From contig NZ_PYHR01000002.1 of NCBI RefSeq assembly GCF_003121705.1, forward strand, positions 3,906,001 to 3,970,000: a stretch of DNA of 64,000 nucleotides. Direction: 5' to 3'. The stretch comes from Serinibacter arcticus. GTDB lineage: Bacteria > Actinomycetota > Actinomycetes > Actinomycetales > Beutenbergiaceae. Of this stretch, positions 1 through 10,240 are shown piece by piece. A program made the position numbers and the translations under genes. The notes below the pieces were generated by a model. It was not told the DNA's origin, did no database searches, and was given only the letters and a program-made list of their open reading frames with translations. Numbering within the stretch: the stretch's first letter is position 1; each line of letters starts with the position of its first letter.

Positions 1-1806
1 GGCACGATCCAGTACGAGGCGAGCGGCCCCGTGGCCGACGCCGAGCCCCAGGAGATCATCGAGGGGTTCCTGCAGGCGGGAGCCGCCGGGCTCTCGGGCG
101 AGAACGACTTCGCCGTCGCCCGGTCCTTCCTGACGACGTCGGCGAGCACCGGGTGGCAGCCGCTGGACCAGGTGGTCATCTCGGCGAACGAGGCGCCGCA
201 GGTGCCCGTGGTGACCCTGCCCGAGGGCGTCGAGGACTCCACGGAGCCGGCCTCGGACGCCGGCCAGGACGCCCCCGTCGACCCCGAGGCGAGCCCGGAC
301 GGCGACGGCGCCCTGGGACCCGAGGACATCGAGGGGCTCGACCGCGTCCAGGTGCGACTCGGGGTGGTCGCCGTCGCCGACGTCGACAGCTCCGGCATCT
401 ACGCGGCGGCCACCTCCACGACGGCCTCCGAGCTCGCCTACGAGCTCGTGCGGGTCGAGGGTGAGTGGCGCATCGACTCGCTGCCCGGTGGCCTGCTGCT
501 GTCGGAGGTCGCGTTCGGCAACGTCTTCCGGCCCGTGCCCGTCATGTTCCTCACGCCCGACCTCACGACGCTCGTCCCGGACGAGCGGTTCGTCCCCAGC
601 CGCAACGCCGTCTCGCACGCGCTCGACCTCCTCCTCGCCGGACCGGCGCCCTGGCTCTCGCCCGGCGTGACCACCCGCGCGGAGGCGGGGATGACGCTGG
701 CCCAGCCGGGCGCCGGCGTCGTCGTCACCGAGGACGGCGAGGCGGAGGTGCGGCTGCGCGGCGGTGAGCAGCTCTCCGACGACGAGCGCGCGCTGCTGTA
801 CACGCAGCTGCGCGAGACCCTCGTCTCGATCCCCGGGATCCTCGGGGTCGGGCTCTGGCTCGACGGGAACCTCTTCGAACCGATGCCCGACTCGCCGTCG
901 CCCGGCCGGGCCGACGTGGTCGTCGACCGGCTGGTCGCGCTGGCCGACGGCGAGCTCGTGACCGTCGACGGCTCGCGGGTGACGCCGTACGTCACCGTCA
1001 CCGACGCGGACGCCGATGCCTCGACGGGGACCGGCGACACCGGGACGGACGACGGGACCGGGACCGGCACGGAGACCGGCACCGGCACGGAGACGACCGC
1101 CCCGGTCACGCCGCCGGCGCCGCTCCCCGACGACCTGCACGACCCTGCGCCCGCCTACGACGCCGCCGACGGCGTCGCCGTCCTCCAGGGGGCCCGGACC
1201 CTGCTGCACGTCGCCCCCGACGGGACGGTGACCACGCTCGCGAGCGGGACCGACCTGCTGGCCCCGACGCAGGACCGGTTCGGCTGGGTGCTGACGGGGG
1301 AGCGCGACAACGACGGCACGCTCACCGCGTCCGGCCCGGGACGGGTCCCCGTCGTGGTCGAGGCCGACATGCTCGCGGGCCGGGTGGTGCAGGTGCGCGT
1401 GTCGCGCGACGGCGCCCGCGCCGCCGTCATGACCGAGCGCGACGGGGTCGCCGAGGTCAGGGTGGCGACCGTCGTGCGCGAGCCCGACGGCACGCCCCGA
1501 CGGCTCCTGCCGGGCCCGGTGCTGGTGAGCGACCTCGCGACCGGGCTGGGGGTCGTGTGGACGGACTCCACCGGGCTCGCCGTTCTCGCCTCGCAGGAGG
1601 CCGGCGCCGTGCCGAGCGTGCGCTCCGTGCTCGTCAGCGGGCCGGTCGTCAACGTCTCCACGACCGCCCAGGCGGTCGGGATCGCCGCGGGCAACGGCCT
1701 CAGCGAGCTCTACCTCGCGACGGCGGAGGGGCGGCTCCTGCTCCGGGTGTCGCTGCGCTGGGAGGAGGTCGCCTCGGGGGTGACCGACCCGGCCTTCCCG
1801 GGCTGA
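1..1806 (+). CDS. lpqB: Lipoprotein LpqB, C-terminal ~600 residues (start lies before the window)
   Basis: The signal peptide and lipobox are cut off by the window edge; the reading frame is open from base 1. Family knowledge: LpqB is an extracytoplasmic lipoprotein encoded beside mtrAB that modulates the MtrB sensor kinase. Seen: an N-terminal LpqB-type segment (EIIEGFLQAGAAGLS near residue 18), a GerMN-like domain at about residues 165-310 (LLLAGPAPWLSPGV), and a C-terminal half that fits the LpqB beta-propeller. Between them, at about residues 338-370, is a low-complexity Thr/Gly/Glu linker (GTGTETGTGTE) followed by a Pro-rich stretch. The following comF-like, hpf and secA genes are in the usual actinobacterial order, which supports the call. 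The ORF prediction starting at a GTG at base 31 is an artefact of truncation. Confidence 0.9.
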   Translation, partial: GTIQYEASGPVADAEPQEIIEGFLQAGAAGLSGENDFAVARSFLTTSASTGWQPLDQVVISANEAPQVPVVTLPEGVEDSTEPASDAGQDAPVDPEASPDGDGALGPEDIEGLDRVQVRLGVVAVADVDSSGIYAAATSTTASELAYELVRVEGEWRIDSLPGGLLLSEVAFGNVFRPVPVMFLTPDLTTLVPDERFVPSRNAVSHALDLLLAGPAPWLSPGVTTRAEAGMTLAQPGAGVVVTEDGEAEVRLRGGEQLSDDERALLYTQLRETLVSIPGILGVGLWLDGNLFEPMPDSPSPGRADVVVDRLVALADGELVTVDGSRVTPYVTVTDADADASTGTGDTGTDDGTGTGTETGTGTETTAPVTPPAPLPDDLHDPAPAYDAADGVAVLQGARTLLHVAPDGTVTTLASGTDLLAPTQDRFGWVLTGERDNDGTLTASGPGRVPVVVEADMLAGRVVQVRVSRDGARAAVMTERDGVAEVRVATVVREPDGTPRRLLPGPVLVSDLATGLGVVWTDSTGLAVLASQEAGAVPSVRSVLVSGPVVNVSTTAQAVGIAAGNGLSELYLATAEGRLLLRVSLRWEEVASGVTDPAFPG

Positions 1807-1897
1807 GCACTGTCCCCAGCCCGGGCGACCGCGTCGTCGTGCCCGACCGTCCTCGGACGCGTGCCTCGCCGTCGGTGCCTCGCGGCACGCTGGCGCC

Positions 1898-2719
1898 ATG
1901 ACCTCCAGGCCCACGCCGGCACGCGTCCCCCGGCCGCTCTCGCCCTCGTCCGCACGACGGGTGCGGTGGCGGGTGGTGGCGACGTCGTTCGGCCGCGAGC
2001 TGGCGCGTCTGGTCGTCCCGCTCGCGTGCGCGGGCTGCGACCGCTGGGACGTCACGCTGTGCGAGGAGTGCCGCACCCGGCTGACCCGGCCGACCCGGGT
2101 CGACGGCGGGGCGCCCGCCCTGGCCGGCGGCCTGCCGGTGTGGGGCCTGGGGCCCTACCGCGAGGCCCTGCGTCGGATCGTGCTGGCGTGGAAGGTCGCG
2201 GGCCGCCGGGACCTGGACGCGATCCTCGACGGGGCGCTCGCCGGGGTCGTGGACGCCTGGGTGGCGGGCGGCGGGACGTTCCGCGACACGAGGGCTCGGG
2301 ACGGGCCGGACGAGGTCTGGGTCGTCCCGGCGCCGTCCCGCCTGCGACGGGTGCTGCAGGGCCGACCACCCGTCGCGAGCCTGGCCGACGCCGTCGCGCG
2401 ACGGATCGCCGAGCACGGGCAGCCCGCCCGGGTCGTGCTCGCGCTCGGGCAGCGCGGCCGCGGCGGCCACCACGCGTCGGGTGTCCCCTCCCGGCGCGGT
2501 CGGCCGGACCGCCGACACGCCCGGGTCGTCGCGCGCGTCTCGATGGGTGGACAGCGGATCGTGCTCGTCGACGACGTCCTCACGACCGGTGAGACGTTGC
2601 AGCGCTGCCGCTCCGCCGTCGAGGACGCCGGTGGCGGCGTGCTCCTGGGCGTCGTGATCGCGGCCGCTCGGGCGCCCGGGTCGGGCGACCGCCTGTCCAC
2701 CGGCGCGCGGGTGGACTAA
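1898..2719 (+). CDS. ComF-family phosphoribosyltransferase-like protein
   Basis: 273 residues. ComF proteins join a small zinc-binding segment to a type I phosphoribosyltransferase fold; in naturally competent bacteria they help DNA uptake, while the role in actinobacteria is unclear. Seen: four cysteines in CAGC...CEEC spacing at residues 44-58, and a PRPP-binding loop IVLVDDVLTTGETL at about 220-233 with the two acidic residues and the Thr-Gly-Glu-Thr tail. The middle of the protein carries the usual QRGRGGHHASG-like segment before the loop. The first ~30 residues are basic and look like a poorly conserved extension, so the exact start is uncertain. It lies 91 bases after lpqB and ahead of hpf, as in other actinobacteria. 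Its TAA stop overlaps a possible -10 element. Confidence 0.85.
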   Translation: MTSRPTPARVPRPLSPSSARRVRWRVVATSFGRELARLVVPLACAGCDRWDVTLCEECRTRLTRPTRVDGGAPALAGGLPVWGLGPYREALRRIVLAWKVAGRRDLDAILDGALAGVVDAWVAGGGTFRDTRARDGPDEVWVVPAPSRLRRVLQGRPPVASLADAVARRIAEHGQPARVVLALGQRGRGGHHASGVPSRRGRPDRRHARVVARVSMGGQRIVLVDDVLTTGETLQRCRSAVEDAGGGVLLGVVIAAARAPGSGDRLSTGARVD

Positions 2720-2722
2720 CGT
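2717..2722 (+). promoter_or_regulatory. Possible -10 element (TAACGT) for a leaderless transcript
   Basis: TAACGT fits the TAnnnT rule for actinobacterial -10 elements and ends 6 bases before the ATG at 2729, the spacing expected for a leaderless mRNA. It overlaps the stop codon of the comF-like gene. The -35 region (around TGTCCA) is weak. This could drive the small ORF and hpf. Confidence 0.35.
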
Positions 2723-2728
2723 CGATTC

Positions 2729-2818
2729 ATGGAGCACACCACGACCACCCCGCGACGAGGCGGCTGGCAGCGATCGAGGCTCCTGCGGGGGGTGAGGCCC
2801 GCCGTCCGCCACCCGTGA
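2729..2818 (+). CDS. Candidate 29-residue leader ORF upstream of hpf
   Basis: ATG to TGA, 29 codons, starting MEHTTTTPRRGGWQRSRLLR, rich in Thr at the start and Arg after that. It has no ribosome binding site, but the ATG sits at the expected +1 of the TAACGT element, so it could be read from a leaderless transcript. It ends 61 bases before hpf. A short hairpin CCACCC-GTGA-GGGTGG overlaps its stop. Nothing in it is recognised. It may be a real leader peptide that couples translation to hpf expression, or chance; this is inference only. Confidence 0.25.
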   Translation: MEHTTTTPRRGGWQRSRLLRGVRPAVRHP

Positions 2819-2879
2819 GGGTGGAGTCACCCCACACAGTCCCTGGCTCACGCAGTCAGGCGATCAACGGAGGTAAGCC

Positions 2880-3536
2880 ATGGAAATCGTCGTTGTCGGT
2901 CGGCACACCGAGGTTGCACCCCGGTTCCGCGAGCACGTCGAGGACAAGCTGTCCAAGGTCACGCAGCTGGCGCCGTACGCGCAGCGCGTCGACGTCGAGG
3001 TCACCCACGAGCCCAACCCGAGGCAGGCGTCCTCGAGCGAGCGCATCGAGCTCACCGTGCGCGACAAGGGTCCGGTGGTCCGCGCCGAGGCGAGTGCCTC
3101 CGATCGTTACGCGGCGCTCGACGTCGCCACCACGAAGCTCCTCGAGCGGCTGCGCCGCTCCCACGACCGCCGCAAGGCGAAGAGCGCGCGACGCGAGGCC
3201 CGGGCCCTGCCCGCGCAGGACGCCGAGCTGCAGGTCGAGGTCGAGAGCGTCGTGGACGACGCCTCCGTCGAGCTCGCGGACGTCATCCCGGCGCCGACCG
3301 AGACGGACGTCGCGGTCGAGACGCAGCTGGGCGACTCGCCCGTGGTCGTCCGCCAGAAGGTCCACAAGACCGCCCCGGTGACCGTCGAGGAGGCCATCAA
3401 CGAGATGGAGCTCGCGGGTCACCCGTTCTACCTGTTCATCGAGGCCGAGACCCACCAGCCGGCCGTCGTCTACCACCGCCACGGCTGGACCTACGGCGTC
3501 ATCCGCCTGGACGCCCAGGCCGAGGCCAACGAGTAG
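2880..3536 (+). CDS. hpf: Ribosome hibernation-promoting factor, long form (HPF/RaiA family)
   Basis: 218 residues, the size of the long form that dimerises 70S ribosomes into inactive 100S particles in stationary phase. Seen: an N-terminal S30AE/RaiA domain (MEIVVVGRHTEVAPRFREHV, about residues 1-110), a charged middle linker, and a C-terminal dimerisation domain at about 160-218 including INEMELAGHPFYLFI and VVYHRHGWTYGVI, the typical long-HPF tail. The start is fixed by a strong GGAGG site 7 bases upstream of the ATG. The 160-base leader holds a possible promoter, a small ORF and a hairpin. It is followed by a strong hairpin and then secA. Confidence 0.95.
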   Translation: MEIVVVGRHTEVAPRFREHVEDKLSKVTQLAPYAQRVDVEVTHEPNPRQASSSERIELTVRDKGPVVRAEASASDRYAALDVATTKLLERLRRSHDRRKAKSARREARALPAQDAELQVEVESVVDDASVELADVIPAPTETDVAVETQLGDSPVVVRQKVHKTAPVTVEEAINEMELAGHPFYLFIEAETHQPAVVYHRHGWTYGVIRLDAQAEANE

Positions 3537-3573
3537 CAGCCCCGTGGGGCTCGACCTCCACCACTGATGCGCC

Positions 3574-3605
3574 GACGGGCGCCGGGACGGATCCCGGCGC
3601 CCGTC
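3574..3605 (+). terminator. Hairpin terminator after hpf
   Basis: A perfect 14-bp GC-rich stem (GACGGGCGCCGGGA and its complement) with a CGGA loop, 38 bases after the hpf stop. There is no clear T tract, as is common in actinobacterial intrinsic terminators. It separates hpf from secA; a TACGAT element at 3693-3698 could be the -10 of a separate secA promoter. Confidence 0.6.
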
Positions 3606-3769
3606 GTCGTGTCCGGGGCCACCTGCCGGCGCCGGCCCGGCACCGCTCCGGCGGGTCAGTCGGCTCGTGCCACCGGTGCGCGCCAGGACGCCTACGATGG
3701 AGGGGCGGCTCCCACGTGGGGACGCGAGGCGCGCCTACCGGCGTCTGACACCAATTCTGGGAGCAAAGC

Positions 3770-6673
<2,904 letters not shown>

Positions 6674-6706
6674 ACGTCGCCGCCGGGCGACGAACGAGAA
6701 CGACCG

Positions 6707-6742
6707 GATCGGCTGGGTCCCCGCACGGGGGCTCAGCCGATC
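6707..6742. terminator. Bidirectional hairpin terminator between secA and the convergent gene
   Basis: A 16-bp stem with two G-T wobbles (outer arm GATCGGCTG) and a GCAC loop, 34 bases after the secA stop. Its right arm runs into the last codons and stop of the convergent Rv3235-family gene, so one structure can end transcription from both sides. Confidence 0.6.
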
Positions 6743-7227
6743 TGCATCTCCACGACCCGCCAGCGGTCGCGGAAGACCTCCAGACGGCCCGCGACGGCGC
6801 GCACGCGGCTCCCGTCGTGGATGACGGCGCACACCTCGACGTGGCCGGAGTCCGTCACCTCGGCGCGCGTCGAGAGCACCCGCCCGTGCACGGGCCGGGT
6901 CGGCCGGCCGTGCACCCGGACGTGGAGCCCGGCCCGGCGCGCGAGCGCGCCGTAGATCTCCGGGGTCAGCCAGCGCAGGAGCTGCTGCGCCGGACGGGCG
7001 CCGCTGAGGACCTCCACGACGGCGAGGGCGAGCGCCCCGAACCAGCGGTCGCCGTCCACGGGGGCGGAGGGCCGGGTCGACGGGTCGTCTCCGCGCTCGC
7101 CCGGGGCGCCGGGGCGGGTCGGGGCGAGGGACAGTCGCTCGCGGGCGGTCGGCGGTCGCAGGGGGAGCGGCTCGGGGGCAGGCAGCAGCGTGCCGGCGAG
7201 GTCGGGATCGACGGGGAGGGCGGACAT
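6733..7227 (-). CDS. Rv3235-family protein of unknown function
   Basis: 164 residues. Recognised by place and pattern as the conserved actinobacterial family named after Rv3235, which lies near secA1; its function is not known. Seen: a Pro-rich N-terminal third (LPAPEPLPLRPPTARERL), then a compact domain with WFGALALAVVEVLSGARP and QQLLRWLTPEIYGALARR, ending in VFRDRWRVVEMQIG. No signal peptide or membrane segment, so it is probably cytoplasmic. The ATG is supported by AGGAG 7 bases upstream. It follows the LysM gene by 2 bases and is likely cotranscribed with it. Confidence 0.8.
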   Translation of the reverse strand: MSALPVDPDLAGTLLPAPEPLPLRPPTARERLSLAPTRPGAPGERGDDPSTRPSAPVDGDRWFGALALAVVEVLSGARPAQQLLRWLTPEIYGALARRAGLHVRVHGRPTRPVHGRVLSTRAEVTDSGHVEVCAVIHDGSRVRAVAGRLEVFRDRWRVVEMQIG

Positions 7228-7229
7228 GG

Positions 7230-8432
7230 CTACTCCTGAGGATTCGGAGGGGAGGGGAGGTCCGCCGGCACCGTCAGGGCGGTGCCGGGGTGGATCAGGT
7301 CGGGGTCGTCGCCCACGACGTCGTGGTTGGTGCGGTACCAGTGCTGCCAGGCCTCGGCCGTCTCCGCGTCGCCGACGGCGCCGAACCGTTGGGCGATCCG
7401 CCAGAGGGAGTCGCCCGGCGCGACGGTGTAGGTCGTGGCCTGCTGGTCGGGAGAGGGCGGGTCCGTTCTCGGGACCGCCGGGACGACCGGTGAACCGGGG
7501 CTGCCGGGAACGGTCCGCGCGGGCGTGGTGTCGGCCGAGCCGGCGGGTGGATCGACGACTGTGGGTGGGTCGACGACGGTGGGAACGTTCGGGGACGGCG
7601 TCGTCGCCGGAGGCGTCGTGGGGACGATCGAGGGCGTGGCCCGGGCCGGGTCTCCCGTGGCGGACGGCGGGTCGGGCGTCGCGCTCGGGACGGTCGACGG
7701 CGTCGAGCTCGGCACCGGCGTGTCCTCGACCACCGGCGGGAGCGTCGGGAGCGCCACCGCCCCCTTGAGCGCGGGCGAGGGGTCGTCGGCCGCCCGGGAC
7801 GTCGGTGCGCCCGCCGTCCGTCCCGCGGCGGCGGCGAGCTCCGCACCCGAGGCGCCGGCAGCCTCGACGGCGCCTCCGTCCCGGGGTGCGGCCGTCGGCC
7901 GCTCCGTCCCGGGGGACCCGACGCCGAGCGTGAGGTGCGCCGGGATGGCGGAGGTGTCCGTCGCCTCGGCCCAGGATCTCGCGCCCACCGTGCTGGTCGC
8001 CGCCGGCGTGTCCGAGGGCGCGACGGCGGTCGACGGCGCGACCAGTGCGGCCACGGACAACCCCGCGACGGCCCCGGCCCCCGCTACCCGGCGCACGAGT
8101 GCCGGGGCCCATCGACGCAGGAGGTCGCGACCCGTGGCCCACGAGCGCCCCGTCGACTCGACCAGCAGCGTCACGGTCGAGACGAGCGCGGCGAGCGCGT
8201 ACCAGAGGCACGCCAGGACGCCCGCGAAACTGACCGCCGTCACGACGACGGACTCGACGTTCGTGGGCTCGAGCGTCAGGTCGGCGGCCAGCGCGAGGCC
8301 CGCGGCGACCGCGGCCAGCAGCACGCCGGCGCTCGTCGCGGTTCGCGCGGTGAGGCTTGGCGAGGCCGACCGTTCGCCGTCGGGTTTGGCACCCGAGCTC
8401 GCTCGGGCGTGCGTAGGGCCGGTCGTCCACAT
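7230..8432 (-). CDS. LysM domain membrane protein with long Pro/Thr/Ser linker
   Basis: 400 residues. LysM domains bind peptidoglycan. Seen: two or three hydrophobic segments in the first ~140 residues (AGVLLAAVAAGLALAADL; VVVTAVSFAGVLACLWYALA; VAGAGAVAGLSVAALVA), a long Pro/Thr/Ser/Ala-rich segment at about 150-330 that should cross the wall, and one C-terminal LysM domain from about 337 (TYTVAPGDSLWRIAQRFG ... HPGTALTVP). The layout fits a membrane anchor with a cell-wall probe. The start is ATG after a GGGGGAA site; a longer in-frame start would run into the divergent gene and is not favoured. The gene reads into the Rv3235-family gene, a pairing that recurs in related genomes. Confidence 0.85.
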   Translation of the reverse strand: MWTTGPTHARASSGAKPDGERSASPSLTARTATSAGVLLAAVAAGLALAADLTLEPTNVESVVVTAVSFAGVLACLWYALAALVSTVTLLVESTGRSWATGRDLLRRWAPALVRRVAGAGAVAGLSVAALVAPSTAVAPSDTPAATSTVGARSWAEATDTSAIPAHLTLGVGSPGTERPTAAPRDGGAVEAAGASGAELAAAAGRTAGAPTSRAADDPSPALKGAVALPTLPPVVEDTPVPSSTPSTVPSATPDPPSATGDPARATPSIVPTTPPATTPSPNVPTVVDPPTVVDPPAGSADTTPARTVPGSPGSPVVPAVPRTDPPSPDQQATTYTVAPGDSLWRIAQRFGAVGDAETAEAWQHWYRTNHDVVGDDPDLIHPGTALTVPADLPSPPNPQE

Positions 8433-8522
8433 CGTTCCCCCAGAATGTTTGACGTCATTTGACGTGCTCAGAGGATGGCGAACGATGGCTCCTGGCGTCA
8501 AGAGGTGTGGAAGAGTGCCGCC

Positions 8523-9029
8523 ATGAGCTGGGACGAGCTGTTCGAGGATCTCGAGTCGCAGGCCGACGCGGCGGCGCGCGAGGCGGATGAGGACGACGTC
8601 GCGGAGCTGGGCGAGGCGGAGCAGGGCCGGATCGCCCTCGCGGACCGGCTGCGGGCGTGCGTCGGGCGTCCGGTCGTCGTCGGCGTCGACGGCGACAGCC
8701 ACGCCGGGACCGTCCGTGACGCCACCCGGGCGTGGGTCGTGCTCGCGACGGCGGTCAGGGAGGTCCTGGTTCCCCTCACGGCTGTGCGGTGGGTGGAGGG
8801 CGCCGATCGTGCCGCGCCGGCTCCCGGTGCGGCGGAGTCACGGCTGGGGCTGTCGCACGTCCTGCGGGGGCTTCAGGCCGAGGGGAGGACGGTCCGGATG
8901 ATCGCGTCGGGCCGAACGGTCGTCGGCGTGATCGATCGCGTGGGACTCGACCACGCGGACGTGGTGGACGACGGGAACGGGACCGTGCTCGCGGTGCCGT
9001 TCGTGGCGATCACGTCGGTCACGCTGTAG
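8523..9029 (+). CDS. Conserved actinobacterial protein of unknown function
   Basis: 168 residues, not recognised by family. Seen: an acidic N-terminal helix (MSWDELFEDLESQADAA), then beta-rich repeats of the pattern GRPVVVGVDGDSHAGTV...WVVLATAVREVLVPLTAVRWV and again GRTVVGVIDRVGLDHADVV...VLAVPFVAITSV. The two halves resemble each other and look like a duplicated small barrel. No signal peptide or membrane segment. The ATG is chosen because MSWDELFEDLE is where coding character begins; an upstream in-frame ATG at 8475 is possible but would overlap the divergent promoter region. It is divergent from the LysM gene and ends directly at the octamer repeat array. Confidence 0.65.
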   Translation: MSWDELFEDLESQADAAAREADEDDVAELGEAEQGRIALADRLRACVGRPVVVGVDGDSHAGTVRDATRAWVVLATAVREVLVPLTAVRWVEGADRAAPAPGAAESRLGLSHVLRGLQAEGRTVRMIASGRTVVGVIDRVGLDHADVVDDGNGTVLAVPFVAITSVTL

Positions 9030-9030
9030 G

Positions 9031-9172
9031 CGTCAGGGCGTCAGGGCGTCAGGGCGTCAGGGCGTCAGGGCGTCAGGGCGTCAGGGCGTCAGGGCGTCAG
9101 GGCGTCAGGGCGTCAGGGCGTCAGGGCGTCAGGGCGTCAGGGCGTCAGGGCGTCAGGGCGTCAGGGCGTCAG
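9031..9172. repeat. Tandem array of the octamer CGTCAGGG, 17 full copies plus 6 bases
   Basis: Seventeen perfect head-to-tail copies of an 8-bp unit, starting one base after the stop of the upstream gene and ending 74 bases before the stop of the convergent HTH gene. All copies are identical. Read on the plus strand it places a GGG run every 8 bases with 5-base loops, which meets the usual G-quadruplex rule several times over. The 8-bp unit is out of step with codons, so it is not a coding repeat. There are no spacers, so it is not a CRISPR array. Confidence 0.97.
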
Positions 9173-9246
9173 ACGCGTGCGTCGCGTCCACCCGCGACGA
9201 GCCGGCGGTCGGCGGTCGCGCCCCGACCGTCCGACCCGGATCGACG

Positions 9247-9459
9247 TCAGTCGCGCTGGAGGGAGCTGCGGCGCGATGCCGCTGCGGCCTTCTCGCGCTC
9301 GACGTAGGCGTCCAGCTCCTTGGACTCCACGCGCCACATCCCGCGGCCGCCGACCTGGAATCCTTGGATCTCGCCCTGGCGCACGAGAGCGCGCGCGGTC
9401 GGCACGGTGATGTCGAGGATCTCGGCGACATCGGCAAGGGTCAGCATCCGTTCGGGCAT
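9247..9459 (-). CDS. Small helix-turn-helix DNA-binding protein (BldC/excisionase-like)
   Basis: 70 residues. Seen: a MerR-like winged helix-turn-helix covering most of the protein (MLTLADVAEILDITVPTARA for the helix-turn-helix, then a wing around GGRGMWRVESKELDAYVERE) and a short basic tail. This matches small actinobacterial proteins labelled excisionase-family or BldC-like, which bind DNA as regulators rather than acting in phage excision. ATG with a GAGAGG site about 15 bases upstream. Divergent from the SAF-domain gene across a 126-base gap, so it could regulate that pair. No integrase is nearby. Targets unknown. Confidence 0.8.
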   Translation of the reverse strand: MPERMLTLADVAEILDITVPTARALVRQGEIQGFQVGGRGMWRVESKELDAYVEREKAAAASRRSSLQRD

Positions 9460-9585
9460 GACCTAATTCTCGCACCTCTCCTCTCGCCGCGCGCGGTGAC
9501 GGCCAAACGTTGTGGAAAACCTTCGACGACGTCGGTCGCCGTGGCACGATGTGCGCATCGCGGGGGCGAATGAAGGGGGCAGCCG

Positions 9586-10239
9586 GTGGCACGTCGGAGC
9601 ACGCGCGCGCAGAGCGGGGCCGGTGACGGGAGCAGTCCTGCGGCGGTGACGTCGCGTCGTCCGCCGGCGTGGCGCAGTCCGCGGTTCGGCGTCGGGGTCG
9701 TGCTCGTCGCTGCCTCGGTGGCGCTCGGCAGCTGGGCGATCGAGCGCGCCGGCTCGGGCGAGCAGATGTGGGTCGCGCGGCACGACCTCGCGCCGGGCGA
9801 TCCCGTCTCGGCCGAGGACCTGCGGTCGGTCCCCCTCTCGTGGGAGGGCGGCGACGCCGTCTACCTCCCGGCCGCGGAGATCCCCGACGACGCCGTCGCG
9901 ACCTCGTTCGTCGGCTCGGGGGAGCTGGTGCCCGCGAGCGCCCTCGGGACGAGCGCCGACGTCGACGGTCGCCCCGTCACGGTCCCGGTGCCGGCGGGCG
10001 TGACGCTCGAGGCCGGCGTCCAGGTCGACCTGTGGGCGCTGCCCCGGGCGGACGCCGGGGAGCCGCGGCTGCTCGCCGACGGCGTGAGCGTCCTCGGGAT
10101 CGAGGAGGACACCGGGATGTTCCGCTCGGGGAGCGGGTCGGTGGCCCGCGTCCTGGTCGAGGCCGACGCCGTGGCGGGGGTGCTCGCGGCCCAGGCCGAC
10201 GGCGGCACCGTCACGCTCGTCGAGCGGCCGGGGAGCTGA
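9586..10239 (+). CDS. SAF-domain membrane protein (CpaB/RcpC-like)
   Basis: 217 residues. SAF domains occur in CpaB/RcpC pilus assembly proteins and in flagellar FlgA. Seen: a basic cytoplasmic head, one membrane segment at about residues 37-52 (FGVGVVLVAASVALGSWAI), then a SAF domain from about 60 (VARHDLAPGDPVSAEDLRSV ... DAVATSFVGSGELVPASAL) and a beta-rich tail (VTVPVPAGVTLEAGVQVDLWAL). GTG start with an AAGGGGG site 8 bases upstream. It is one base ahead of a CpaE-like ATPase, which suggests a Flp/Tad-type surface role, but no CpaF, TadB/C or pilin gene is in this window. Confidence 0.75.
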   Translation: MARRSTRAQSGAGDGSSPAAVTSRRPPAWRSPRFGVGVVLVAASVALGSWAIERAGSGEQMWVARHDLAPGDPVSAEDLRSVPLSWEGGDAVYLPAAEIPDDAVATSFVGSGELVPASALGTSADVDGRPVTVPVPAGVTLEAGVQVDLWALPRADAGEPRLLADGVSVLGIEEDTGMFRSGSGSVARVLVEADAVAGVLAAQADGGTVTLVERPGS

Positions 10240-10240
10240 C

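Noticed and set aside
9031-9172. CRISPR-like array
   Set aside because: Unit is 8 bp with no spacers and no cas genes; it is a simple tandem repeat.
8732-9307. Open frame reading VRASGRQG repeats through the octamer array
   Set aside because: It arises because 8-bp repeats give an open 24-base period; it has no binding site and overlaps a better-supported gene in another frame.
9512-9522. DnaA-box-like TTGTGGAAAA between the HTH and SAF genes
   Set aside because: A single imperfect match with no cluster; not an origin.
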